Below are positions 23,581 through 34,029 of a stretch of 64,000 nt of DNA, piece by piece. Within the stretch, counting starts at the first letter, position 1; each line of letters starts with the position of its first letter. The DNA is taken from the NCBI GenBank assembly GCA_036346255.1, contig CM070632.1, positions 26,438,657 through 26,502,656 on the forward strand, written 5' to 3'. A model generated the notes under the pieces. It was not told where the DNA came from, searched no databases, and worked only from the letters and a program-made list of their open reading frames with translations. This DNA is from Ampelocalamus luodianensis. Taxonomy: Eukaryota > Streptophyta > Magnoliopsida > Poales > Poaceae. The position numbers were made by a program, and so were the translations under genes.

Positions 23581-23593
23581 TGGAGTAATGGGG

Positions 23594-23755
23594 GGCATTT
23601 CAGATATTTTTCATCTCGAAAGCTGCAGTCAGCCTATCTAAAAATCAGTCAGCCAAACACCAAATCTCTTCAGCCCTGCAGCCGTTCAGCTATGTAGTCC
23701 AACCAGAAGCCGCTTTTCAGGAAAGCCACAGCCGTTCCAAATAGTCCCTTAGTAC
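23594..23755 (-). mobile_element. Half of a Tourist/hAT-type MITE cut by CACTA I
   Basis: The minus strand reads AAGGGACTATTTGGAACGGC at its edge and continues through GC-rich stems typical of grass MITEs that begin with a GGGxCTxTTTGG terminus. The matching other terminus is missing, consistent with interruption by the CACTA element ending at 23590. Confidence 0.4.
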
Positions 23756-23791
23756 AGTGTGTGAAATAACCCACTTCTATATTATTTTGTG

Positions 23792-24470
23792 TCATACACA
23801 AATGACCAGGAAATCTGTAGCTAACTCTCGACCTTCCTTCAGGATGCAGGCGATTGACGATCTTCCATCTCGCCTATTCCAAGCATTCACTGGCTCCTGG
23901 CAATCAGATTCAATGACAACTCTACTGAAGTGCAGTTCCTTTGCCAGCAGTAGTACATTTCCAAGAGCAACGGCCTCAACTGCTAGAGCATGTATAATGG
24001 GCTTATGTTAGCTGTCTATAGCCTCTAACATGTAAGATTTTTGTTGATGTAGATGAAAGAGAATGAAGAGAGAGAAAGATGCTATCTACAATCCTATAGT
24101 CGACTGTAGCACCAAAAACAAAACAAAAACATTAAAAGATTGTGTGTTGTTTACAATTTTATAGCCGACTGTATCACCACAACCATTGTATAAGCTGTCT
24201 TTAGTGCTATCTACAGGTGACATAGAGAGTTGCTATAGACAGCAGCTGTTTGTACTATTGTACATGCCCTTAACAAGGCCGCTATACCTCTGCAACCAGC
24301 AGCAACAAAACCGCCATGGCTATTACGAACAACACCACCCGATCCAGCTGACGAACAGACCAGACTGAATGCCCCATCAATGTTGATCTTGAGTACATAC
24401 GTCCTGCGGTGGTAGTTCCCACTGAATCAAGCGTCTTGCAATATACCTTTTCCTCTCCTCCGTCGGCAAC
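23792..24470 (-). pseudogene. RNase H-like (RVT_3-type) protein fragment, split by a MITE
   Basis: On the minus strand a frame running from about 24470 to 24273 and again from 23985 to 23792 reads like the RNase H-like domain common in plant non-LTR retrotransposon-related proteins. It shows a DVLKINIDGAF block with the first catalytic Asp, a GGVVRN block, then after the insertion an AVEAVALGN block with the acidic residue, a VVIESDC block with a third Asp, and a stop (TGA, complement of 23792-23794). The 284-bp MITE at 23986-24269 sits inside the domain. Upstream polymerase domains were not seen, so this is either a LINE 3' fragment or a domesticated RVT_3 gene. Reading on both sides is otherwise free of stops. 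Confidence 0.7.
23986..24269. mobile_element. PIF/Harbinger-like MITE in the RNase H domain
   Basis: Terminal inverted repeats GAGCATGTATAATGGG and, from the other end, GGGCATGTACAATAGT enclose 284 bp. They are flanked by CTA (23983-23985) and TTA (24270-24272), a 3-bp TTA-type duplication with one change. The inner parts also pair (TGTCTATAGC on both sides). It lacks coding capacity. Confidence 0.65.
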
Positions 24471-24848
24471 TCAAAGAGTAGTAAGCGTTTTGTGAACAAA
24501 CTTCATCAGTTGCCTTGGTCGAACACCTTCATCGTCGTGAGTCTATTGCGGATATTAATTTGTATGCGTATCTAGTGTCAATGAGGGCAAAGCCGCCTTT
24601 TTCGTGTGGGTTTTAAAAAAAGGTATGAACTAAGTTATTCGCGTCAATTGCCATGTCAACACTAAGCTGTCAAGACAAGTCAATGTAGGTCCTTGTTTGA
24701 CCCATTTTCTGTAGTCAATGGATGAATTTTGCTCTTATTATAAAAGTTAGGTACCGAATTGAGCCATGAGGGCAAGTTAATGCTCATCCTGAAACGCGCG
24801 TCAACACATTCTGAAAGAAATGCACTGAACATGCTTTGAAATTTTGAG
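24471..24848. other. Spacer, no gene recognised
   Basis: The first part may continue the RNase H-like protein upstream on the minus strand (an LFELPTEERKRYIARRL reading is possible near 24420-24475). Beyond that only AT-rich sequence without recognisable coding or repeats is seen. Confidence 0.4.
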
Positions 24849-25071
24849 TCTATATTTATACAACAATTTATTAACTACTAAACATTCGGGTTTACCTCGC
24901 GCCAGCGGGCGATTGTCCCCCTCCCCCACCCACGAGGCCACGACTCATGGAAACACATCACGATCTCCTCCCTCCACCCGACTCACGGAAACACATCAGA
25001 TCTCCTCCCTCCCCCCCGCGCCCCTCAGTAGCCCCCTCCTACCCACAATCGCCACCGTCCTCCCACCCGCA

Positions 25072-25370
25072 ATGCCCTCGCCCGTCACTGAGCCACCCCT
25101 TGCCCCTTTGCCACTGCCACTACCGGCGACCAGTACACCAGATCCCTCTGTGCTGGTGTGGCTCTGTGGCCTCCCGCACGCCCGGAGTACCGCCCTATAG
25201 AGTCAGAGTTCGCTGACCCCATCGCTTTCCTCTCCCGTGTGGAAAGGGAGGCCGCTGCTTATGGCATATGCAAGGTTATCTCACCCTACCCCAGCCTCTC
25301 CCACCATTTCGTGTTCGCCCACCTCAACTGCTCCCTTGTCACCTCCTTCGACGGGCCCGATCCCCTCAGT
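25072..25370 (+). pseudogene. Fragment of a REF6-type JmjC histone demethylase (JmjN end)
   Basis: The reading from the ATG at 25072 passes through a Pro-rich leader to a VWLCGLPHA block. After a frame change near 25180 it continues as PEYRPIESEFADPIAFLSRV and AAAYGICKVI (about 25182-25280). This is the N-terminal JmjN motif of plant REF6/ELF6-like H3K27 demethylases, which begin with a Pro/Ala-rich leader, WLRGLP and YRPTESEFADPI. Only the first exon portion is present. The JmjC catalytic domain and zinc fingers are absent, so it is a captured fragment with no demethylase activity. The sequence then passes without a clear boundary into the XLG-like part. Confidence 0.75.
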
Positions 25371-25399
25371 CGTCTCACCTCATCCACCTTCGCCGAGAA

Positions 25400-27190
25400 C
25401 AACGGCTCCCTCCTTGAATCCTCAGATGAGGAGGAGGAGGAAGGCACCAATGAGGCCTTGCCCCACGCTGCTGTCACCCGATCAAGCGACTCCCTCTCCC
25501 CAGTGCACTTCGAATCCATGCACCACTGGAGTGGAGCGAAGTCCTAGGGCTGCTGCAGATGAGGGAAGGGAGGAGGTGTCTTCTAGGGCTGTGGAGACAA
25601 GGAGGTGTGCCTCACCTATGGCGCGCGGTACTGCACGAGGTGTGTGCTCCGGGTGATGGGGTCCATGCCGGAGGGGCGCAAGTGCATGGGCTGCATCGGG
25701 CGGCCGGTGGCCGAGTCGAGGCAGGACCCACTAGGGCGAGGCTCCTGCGTGTTGCGGCAGCTGCTCAGCTCGGCGGAGGTGGAGCTCAACATGAGGAGCG
25801 AGCGGGGGTGCGCTGTGAACTAGCTGCGACCGGAGGACGTGTGCGTGAACGAGGCCAAGCTGTCGCCGGAAATGCAGGGGTGCCCGTGCCCTCCTTCCAG
25901 GCTTCGTCCTGGATTCTATTGGTATGACAAGGTCTCCGGCTTCTGGGGCAAGGTATGTGAGCTGTAAAGATTTGATTTTACAATGCTTGCCCATTGAGTT
26001 CAGTAGGAGAATTAATCTGATCGTTTGATTTGGTTACCAGTCTTGTGCACGATTAAGGAGAGTATATCAGTTGATCTTTCTAATTCTAGCATGTAGCTTG
26101 AAGTAACTGTGTAAATCAGGAGAAGTTGCACAATTGCATTGTCTTATCATGGTTTGAATGATTTATCAAAGTCCTAGGAATCCTGGTAGATTGAACTATG
26201 TAAATCAGGAGAAGTTGCTACTATCGATTATGCTGGTTCATAACAGCACAAAGTTGCACATCAAGGCTGGCACATGACATGTGCATGCCATTATATGGAA
26301 ACCATTACCTGGAATCTTTCTGAAAGCACCAACATGATGGCATGACATTACATATATAAAACAATTAAAACATAGTATATAGGCGATAGTCTACTATATG
26401 GGTGCCATAGTTTGGGTTGGCTCTAGATTTTTTTGGGGAAGATGAAATGCAAAAAAGAAAATGCCACTCTTTTATCCTTAACACGCTACTTCACAATTTC
26501 AGTTGCTGCACTATTCATTTTGCTTGCTTCTTCTTACAAATGCAGAAATGCTTAATGATGTATCATTGACAACTCTGGTTACAAACATTTTCTTGGAAAA
26601 TGTTTTAGGAGAGACACAAGCCCCATTGCCCAGTAAGTCCAAATCTGAATGTTGGAGGTGTTCTAGATCAAAAGGCGAGCAATGGGAACACTGAAATCTT
26701 GATAAATGGCTGAGAGATTACAAAGCCTGAGCTACAAATGCTTAAGGTTTGGAATAATATATATTCCTACCTGATTTCGAGATCATTAGTTATTTTTTCT
26801 TTAACTCTCTTTGATTTCAGTTGTTAGGAGTTCATTGTGCTTGGAAACCTCACTTTTGGGTGAATGCTGATGGGACTTACCAAGAGGAAGGCCAAAAAAC
26901 CATTAAAGGGAAGATTTGGGATAAGGTAACTCTAGGATTTGTCTTTTGCAGTTGCCCTTTAATTTGTTGGGAGGAAACTAACCAAAGGTAAATTTGTCTT
27001 CATTTTTCACCAGCCTATAGTCAACCTGCTTAATCCTGTCTTGTCCCTGCCAACACCTAATAAAGCAACTAATAAATGTGGTGAATAAGTTGTTCACGTG
27101 GTAAATCGAATCATCCCTGACTACTTGGAGCAAAGGACAATCCAAAAGTTTTTGCTGGTTGGATCAGGGACAAGCACCATTCTCAAGCAG
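25400..27190 (+). pseudogene. XLG: Extra-large G-protein (XLG) gene fragment, exons 1 (part) to 4
   Basis: Four pieces with intact splice borders match plant XLG proteins, Galpha-like GTPases with a Cys-rich N-terminal region. The exon 1 part ends at 25952 and contains the GARYCTRCVLR, MGSMPEGRKCMGCIGRPVAE and FYWYDKVSGFWGK blocks. Exon 2 is 26609-26746, exon 3 is 26821-26925 (HFWVNADGTYQEEG), and exon 4 is 27014-27190, ending in the P-loop-like GSGTSTILKQ. In-frame stops occur at 25821-25823 (TAG), about 26709 (TGA, replacing Arg) and 27086-27088 (TAA). The rest of the Galpha domain is missing. The retained introns show capture from genomic DNA, not from mRNA. Confidence 0.85.
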
Positions 27191-27870
27191 GTACAAATGT
27201 TTCCAGACATCTATTATATTGATGTGTGTGAATAGATATGTTGATCAGCTGCATTAGGATCACCATCCCATTATAATTGTTCGCATTGGGGTTGGAGTAA
27301 ACTGAGTGTTAAATTAGCCACAGTTAGCTTGAAATGTGCAGCAATTTTGTTGCATTCTAGCTTAGATTACACAGGATTGACCATATTTAGAATTGCTTCA
27401 CATGGTTTAGACATTATAGTTCTAATTTAGTTTCAGTTTAGCTAAGGTTTGAACCCAGCCCCATCGCTTCGCCGTGATCCAAATTGCTTCTTTGCTTTGC
27501 TCATCATCTAAGGAGATGCATTGTGGTGAGCGAGGGCAGATTAAGGTGGAGGATGATGGGTCTGTGGTGGACGATGGTACTAACCTGGTACTACTCTAGT
27601 GCAAATGTTGCTGAAGGAACAAGATTAACATGTTGCTTTTGTCCTACGGGATTTGCAAAACATATTGGCCAAGCTATGCTATCAACACCACTATTCCTTT
27701 ATTGTGGATGCAAGGTCAGCTTCATTCTGTACACAAGTGATACAATAGGCGGAGTTAATGTTTTTGTTTATATGTGTGAAAGAAAATTCATATTTATTAT
27801 GCGGTTTAGGATCTCGTTTGCTAATATGTATCTCTCTTTTGAGATTCTATTGCAACGTACGGGCACCCTA
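27191..27870 (+). other. Distal part of the candidate Helitron, unidentified
   Basis: The start is probably the following XLG intron. The ORF at 27484-27903 has no recognisable domain and crosses the Helitron end, so it is not reported as a gene. Other captured pieces may be present but were not recognised. Confidence 0.4.
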
Positions 27871-28013
27871 CTAGTATGTGCCAAAAGAATAATTCATATA
27901 TGATCCAATGTGGCAATAAAAAATCTCACATGTCACTTGCAAAAAACAAAAACTCGCATCTCAACAAAATCCGCTTGTCTTTCCTCTACCATTGCCTTCC
28001 CATTAGTTGTCTC

Positions 28014-28989
28014 CAGGGGCAGACCCAACAATAGGGCAAGCGTAGGCGGCCGCTTGACGTACGCCGTCAGTAGGAACCCCCTACCCCTACTCGCCATGGG
28101 CATGAGCAAGGTAGTGGACGGCAAGCCACACTGGCTAGTGCATTGGGCCACGTTTTGGGCCAGGAGTCCACATGGGATGAGTGAGGAGGGCCCAACCCAC
28201 TATGATGAAACAAGTCACAATTGAGCCGAATGCTCTTTCCCACTAGAAGGAAAATAAATTCTATAGGGAGGGACCTCAGCGAGGGCCCCCCGCATCCGTC
28301 GTCCATTGGGCTGCCGCACGAGAGGGGTGGGGTGATCCAACGATGGGGGGAAGAGGCCTCTCGGTGCGGCCCTCCCCTATAGAATTTGCTTCCCACAGAG
28401 AGCTAACCCTACCTAGCATGCGAAGCCTGAGGTGGTGGGCGGTGGCAGCGAACCAACGAGAAGTGGAGAAGGCTCGTGGGATTGCAGGAGCAGCGGCGAG
28501 CCAGCAGATAGGGGGCATTGCGGCAGTCGCAACGATTCGGCCTTTGGGGGCACAACGCGTTGCACATGTGCAGGGGCATCACGACCAAGGATGATGGGCC
28601 GCGGGTTGCATCGCATGAGCGAGCGCGAGCACATGGGACGTGGGCGGTGTCGTGGGCGCTCGTATCACGGCGGCAAGACTGCAAGCAAAGGCTGAGGTGG
28701 ATTTAACTTCACAGTATAACACTATAACTAGTAAGTGGCATCTCTTGGCACTGTGCTTTATTCAGCACCAATCGAATTGGAGATGTATTCATGCATAAGT
28801 ACACAACACATAGAAAAATAAGTAAAATCAAAGCCTAACTGATGAACTTAACAATTGTTGGTTACATTTAGTGTTATATGCTTTTATCAGTGCGATTGCG
28901 AGACGGATTATGTATGTCTTGCTTTTTCATTGGATAATATTATTAATCTATACCATCCAACCTAAAATTTATTTCTAGATCCGCCACTA
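28014..28989. mobile_element. hAT-type non-autonomous element
   Basis: It starts CAGGGGCAGACCC and ends, read inward on the other strand, TAGTGGCGGATCTAG; both are forms of the grass hAT terminus CAGTGGCGGA. An 8-bp duplication flanks it, GTTGTCTC (28006-28013) and TTTGTCTC (28990-28997), matching at seven of eight positions as expected for hAT. The 976-bp interior includes a GC-rich block (28260-28700) with overlapping chance ORFs on both strands and no transposase. Confidence 0.75.
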
Positions 28990-29199
28990 TTTGTCTCCAC
29001 ACCGCCACCTCGCCCTATCCCAATCTAAGGGAGACACCGCCACTTCGTGCCATCCATTTCTGTGTGGCCACCTCCACTCCATCTCCTTAGCCCAAATCTT
29101 TCTGTCCCACCACCACCTTCGAGTCCATCCCCGTCGACACCCAAGTCCACCACCACCACAACCATCCTCACCTCAACACCATCAAGATATGACGAGGCC

Positions 29200-29291
29200 C
29201 ATGGAAGCACCATTTTTCCATGTCATCGTCCACCTTAGGAAGTGGCATGGAAGCGCCATTTTTCCATGTCATCGTCCACCTTAGGAAGTGG
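29200..29291. repeat. 46-bp tandem duplication
   Basis: Two adjacent copies starting CATGGAAGC(A/G)CC and ending GGAAGTGGC differ at one or two positions, so the duplication is recent. It lies in a C-rich segment without a recognised gene (28998-29440). Confidence 0.85.
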
Positions 29292-29790
29292 CTCAGCAAC
29301 TTCCAGACTTCCCAACATGAACACCAGAAGTTTAGAAAATGGCTAAATGTGAAAACGGCTGCAACCCAAATCTATGCCATACTCCATCCAATGGTTCATA
29401 ATTTTCCTATGATGTGTCCTCGTCTTGCCAGCCCAGTGTATCTAGGGGTGAAAATGGGATAGGGTATTTCCCGCCCGATCCAGAGCCGGATCTAGGTGGG
29501 ACCGGATTTGGGAAGACATTTTAATATCCAGTCGGATCCGGGACAGGATCCAGATAGTTTAATCCGGATTCGGGGTCCTCTGCCCGACTACAAGGTGAGG
29601 TAGCAAATTCTCCCTATTCATATGTAATTGTTGAATTTTAGTTGAGATGGTTAGGTTTTAGGCCTTTAATCTAATGTCATAGGGCTATTGCTTGACTCTT
29701 TGTAGATAGTAAAGTCTAACTACTTAGAAACTATCTATGTATCAGCATTAGTGTCATGAGATTGTCTCTTTATAAACTCAAACTACACAT

Positions 29791-29793
<3 letters not shown>

Positions 29794-29874
<81 letters not shown>
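29794..29874. repeat. (TA)n microsatellite
   Basis: About 81 bp of pure alternating TA. The array length in the assembly may be unreliable. Confidence 0.95.
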
Positions 29875-29876
<2 letters not shown>

Positions 29877-30229
29877 AATATGGTATGGTACTCCTGGTGG
29901 GAGAATGTGCTCACACTTCTCATATACCACTTAAATCGTATGATGATATCTTTGTATCTATTTGAGTATACTCCAATAATGATTATAAGATACTTCAAAG
30001 TAAGTTCTATGAAAAAATTCGTTAAAGTCCACTTTTTATAACAAAATTTGTGTATATATTTCTTTTATATATGAAAAAGGGTATATAGCAAAAATAAAGG
30101 ACTCCAATAAAAAATTATCAATCAAGTCGCGTTGGAGTATCTTATAATTGATATTTTAGTATATTAAAAATAATTAAAAAGTATAACATATTTGTTTAAG
30201 TGCATTCAAAGTGGGATTATGTACTCTCG

Positions 30230-30231
<2 letters not shown>

Positions 30232-30312
<81 letters not shown>
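30232..30312. repeat. (TA)n plus (GTAT)n compound microsatellite
   Basis: About 57 bp of TA followed by about 24 bp of GTAT repeats. It ends a dozen bases before the left end of CACTA II. Confidence 0.95.
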
Positions 30313-30344
30313 ATCGATCCATCATATACTACTACAGAAAAGGG

Positions 30345-30500
30345 CATCACAGACAGTTTTGTGAGCCGTTTGAGTTTATGAGTCAGTAATGACATGAGGT
30401 CATCACAGACGGTTTATAGATGAAACCGTCTATGATAGTTTATGTATCATAGACAGTTTGTAGATAAAATCATCTGTGATAGCTGATGTATCACAGATGG
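30345..30500. repeat. Left subterminal array of CACTA II
   Basis: Five or so copies of tcacagac(a/g)gttt and its complement occur, with spacing of about 30-40 bp. Confidence 0.85.
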
Positions 30501-30754
30501 TACAATATATAATAGTAATCGGTTTTAGCATAAATCCATAATTAATTCTAGCAAAATTAATTATGAATAAAGCATATTTCCAGCACCAATTAAATGACAT
30601 AATTGATATATAAGCACATGAATCCTTCAAGTCATTTAAAAGGAATAATATGCTCAACACACACAATACGTGCACAATAAAAACCAGCATAAAGCTAAAA
30701 TTTAGAAGATTGATTATTGCTCTCAGAAGGGGATTGATTATTGCTCTCAGAAGG

Positions 30755-33700
30755 TGTAACATTCTGCTATTTTCTAAAAAGAAAAACTATTAAAATCTCA
30801 GACTTTCCAATTGGGCTGAAATCCCTTTGACTCGGCCCAATTCTTTTCTCCTCCTTGGCCCACCACCGATTTTCCTTAGCCCGGCCCGCGCCTCCTTTTT
30901 CTCCCGCGCGTGCGCCCGAGCCCACCCTAGCCGTGCACCAGCCCAAGTCGGTGTTGGACCTCCTCTTTCCTTTCTTTCCTCGTGTTTCACTACCGAGTGG
31001 CCCCGAGCTGTCAGCTCTATCTTCCTCATTTGCTTGAACTCTTGAGTCCGGGTTGAACAGGAGCAGCGCCGCTCATATCCCTTGTGGATTCCTCCTCTCG
31101 GCGCCTATTTAAAGGCCGCCCCCTCGCGTCAAACTCTTCGCATCAAACCCCTCTTCCGAAACCCTAAAGCTCCAGCCCCGGGTTCGTCCTCGTATTGTCG
31201 AATTTCGCCAACAAATCGAGCTGCCGCCGCACGCTTCTTCACCGGCGTTCATCGTCGTTGGTCCATCTCTACCCAAGCCACCACCGCCGTCGTGATCACA
31301 TCATCGAGGGCTACGCCGTGCTTCCACCATCTCCTCCGAAGAATCATCACAACGCCGTTGTCATCTTCGTCCGAAAAACTAGTCGCCTGCCACCTTTTCC
31401 GATCTACACCTTCGGTAGGTCTATGTGCTTTCCGAGCGCGTCACTTTGAGCCTTTTGTCCTCCTCATCTAATCCCCTACCTCCTCTTGGTTTCCTTATCG
31501 CTGAATTGCCGCCGCCAGCCACTTTTGTCTTCTCCGGTCAAACTTGCATTACCGCCGGCATGGTTCATCCCCGGACCTCCCGAACCTCTCTCTGTGATCC
31601 TCATCGCCTTCCCAAGACGGTGCTCCCCCTTGTTCTCTTTGGGTGTCATCCAATCGCCACATCCGCTGCGCCCAAGGACCTCACCGCCGCTCATGTCGCC
31701 GCCACCAACGAACCACCGCCGTCCTGGTTGCGCCGCCACCTCCCTTGGCATCCTCTCTTCTCCGGCATCCCGTTTTTGTTCTTCACCAGAGCTGCCCCGT
31801 CCCGATTCGCCGTCTCCAACGAGCTCTAGTAGCCGACCATGGATGCTCCTTGCTGCTCTTTGATCTCTCTATGCCGAGTCAGCGTGCCAGATCGACCACC
31901 ATCTCAGCCTTTGGCTTATGTGGTGTCCCCGTCAGCCTCTTGGTCATCTGCCATTTGGCACACCTAAATTTCACCCGAGCCAAAGCCATTATAAACCCAG
32001 TCCATGGTACACCAAGTCAATGTCCGGTGGGTCCCACCTCTCAGACAATTTCTTTTTAATCCTTTCAGCCCAAAATCCTCTGATGACGTCAGTGTGCGTC
32101 ATATTCTGGAATTTCCAATAGGAAAACAATTTGGGATATTCCAGAAAATCCTATTAGGGTATTTCTTTAGGGTTTCAATCTTCCAGAGCTCATATCTTTT
32201 GCATCCGAACTCTGGTTGAGTCCATTCAAATTCCTAAATTTATCTGAATTTGAGATCTATTTATCTGAGATTTTTATTTAATTTTTGGAGTTTATTTGCT
32301 CTCTGTTATTTATTTATTTGGTTTATTTGCTTGTTTTGCGAGTAGACGTTGATACTTCGGGAAGCTTTGAGTGAGGAGTAGCATACCAAGATCAAGATCA
32401 ATCACTTGATTTATTCCAAGGCAAGTCATGGTCCTTGTATCATATTGAACCTATGATTTCAAAAGTATATTGTTTTATACAATTGCATGTTATCTTTATA
32501 TAAATTGCTTTGGGTATAGTTATTACCTGTTGTCATTATGCCTCCATTGACTATTTGAATGCCATGAATCCTTTGTCATCTTAAAATGGGTAATTTTAGT
32601 TGGACATATTTGTATTACCAACATGGATATCGTACCAATGCTTAGTTCAGCTTAGTTACGATGGATTTGTCATCACATGTGTCATAATGGTAAATCTTAA
32701 CTTAATGAAATATGAAACCGTGGTAGTGAGCCACTCTTGTTAAAATTTGTGTACCATGACGGGGTTAGTCACGAGTTTTAGTTGAACAAAATGGTTTGCG
32801 CTCGGGCGAGTGGTTGGTGGATAGTGGGGATGTGGATTGAACATGTTGTGGGTTTGTGGTAGTCTCGCCTGAGTAACTTGTCAAGGACTTAATTTTGTGC
32901 GCCATTGAACTGTGCCTTCACCGTACAACCACATGCCTAATGGAACGGGCCTGGCTGACTAATTAGCAATGTCTTAATTTCGGTTCTATCGTGTGAAGCG
33001 TGGTTACGGGAAACGTATTCTCACGGTGGCGCAAGAGGGGGGCCCTGTCTGGTCGGAAAGACATTCAGTGTTGAAACCTTAGTGGGCAGAACTGGGTTAA
33101 GAAGGAGCTTTGTAAAAGCCTTGTGATGATCACTTAGTCGCACACCTCGGAAGTTTGTTAAACGGACATTATAAGTTGATCTATCTCTTGTGGGTCAAGC
33201 TATACAACCTCTGCAGAGTGTAAAACTATTCGAATAGTCGTGTCCGCGGTTATGGACGTGCTCAGGGATTTCACACGGAAGATAGAGTTTCTTCAAAAAT
33301 GAGTCGGAGTGTGGATGGGAAGCTCACTTGATGAATATAATGTTCGTTTGGTGAATAAGTCATTCACTTAGTAGGTTGTGTCGATTGGTGAATGGGGAAT
33401 TCACTTATCGTTGGTTTGGTTGGGAAGTGAATGGGGAAAGTTCACTGGTTGTTTCAAAGAAATTGTTTAATTACTTATTATTGTTTTCAATTACGCATTT
33501 CAATCTACTTATTGTATTTGTCGTAAATGTTGTTTTATGCAAAAGAACCATACAACTAACCTTTGTTTAAACCATACATGAATACTATTTGCATACATTT
33601 CCCCACGGCTTGCCGAGTACATTCGAAGTACTCTATGGCTTTGCGCCCTGTGTTGTTTAATCTCCACAGAAGAACCAGGGAACTCTGAGTTCTACCAGGA

Positions 33701-34012
33701 AGAGTACCATGAAGGTTTTGCGAATTAGGATGCGTTCTTCACTCGATTGCTTGTGGGCATGTTGATTGGCCATTTGAAGAGTTTCGTTCCGCTGCAAGAG
33801 TTTATTTGTTTCTTTAGCCCTGCGTGGTAAGTTAAGTAAACATTGACCATAAGGTCCAGTTATTATTATTATTTGTTACTTTGAGATCTTTTCAGTTAAA
33901 TCGAATAAATGGATGGTATTTCATCACTGTTTTCCTGTGTGAGCTAGCTGCTGATCTGGGACTAGTTCAGAATACACAGAGGGTTCCTGAGATGCATTTT
34001 CGAGTCCCGACA
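30755..34012 (+). repeat. 5' LTR of the TR-GAG element, with a deletion near its start
   Basis: It is collinear with 36067-39534 but lacks about 225 bp immediately after the first eight bases: TGTAACAT is joined directly to TCTGCTATTTTC, which lies near 36302 in the 3' LTR. A TATTTAAA promoter box lies at 31106-31113. Chance ORFs in the GC-rich leader (31082-32059) recur in the other LTR. Confidence 0.93.
31106..31113 (+). promoter_or_regulatory. LTR promoter TATA box (5' LTR)
   Basis: TATTTAAA in a GC-rich setting (GGCGCC upstream, GGCCGCC downstream) is preserved at 36645-36652 in the other LTR. Its position suits U3/R of an LTR of this size. Confidence 0.55.
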
Positions 34013-34016
34013 GAGG

Positions 34017-34029
34017 TGGTATCAGAGCC
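34017..34029 (+). promoter_or_regulatory. Primer-binding site (initiator tRNA-Met)
   Basis: TGGTATCAGAGCC lies four bases after the 5' LTR and is the standard plant gypsy primer site. Confidence 0.9.

Larger units (their letters stand above)
1745..23590 (+). mobile_element. CACTA (En/Spm-type) DNA transposon I, decayed, with nested insertions
   Basis: Both ends carry arrays of the grass CACTA subterminal motif (ACCGTCTGTGATA and its complement), at 1745-2055 and 22835-23580. The interior encodes remnants of a Ptta/En-Spm plant transposase ORF (2812-4260) and of a ULP1-like C48 peptidase ORF (21425-22670), a pair known from non-autonomous grass CACTA elements. No TNP2 transposase was found. 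The right terminus is a worn CACTA end: read inward on the minus strand, 23590 begins CATTACTCCAGAAAGGG, close to CACTACTACAGAAAGGG. No matching left terminus was found, so the start is only the array edge. The span includes about 16.9 kb of LTR elements (4517-21410). Confidence 0.75.
24849..27874 (+). mobile_element. Candidate Helitron carrying two captured gene fragments
   Basis: The 3' end reads TTGCAACGTACGGGCACCC then TACTAG followed by T. This fits the grass Helitron terminus (GCAACG-CACGGGCA near the end, final CTAG, insertion before T). The 5' end is proposed at TCTATATTTATAC, a Helitron-like TC start, but the preceding base is G rather than the expected A, so this boundary is uncertain. 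Between them lie fragments of two unrelated host genes in the same orientation, with introns kept: a JmjN-type demethylase start (25072-25370) and an XLG-type G-protein segment (25400-27190). This is the usual signature of Helitron gene capture. No Rep/helicase gene is present. Confidence 0.6.

Noticed and set aside
27484..27903. 139-codon plus-strand frame
   Set aside because: It crosses the candidate Helitron end and shows no recognisable domain.
28260..28710. Overlapping frames on both strands
   Set aside because: They fall in the GC-rich interior of a hAT element without transposase similarity.
29783..30395. Tyr/Ile-repeat frames
   Set aside because: They are translations of TA and GTAT microsatellites.
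31082..32059. Overlapping plus-strand frames of 120-138 codons
   Set aside because: They lie in the TR-GAG LTR leader. The 3' LTR has shifted counterparts at 36621-37582, so no frame is preserved.
34017..34029. tRNA-like sequence
   Set aside because: This is a primer-binding site complementary to a tRNA 3' end, not a tRNA gene; no cloverleaf surrounds it.
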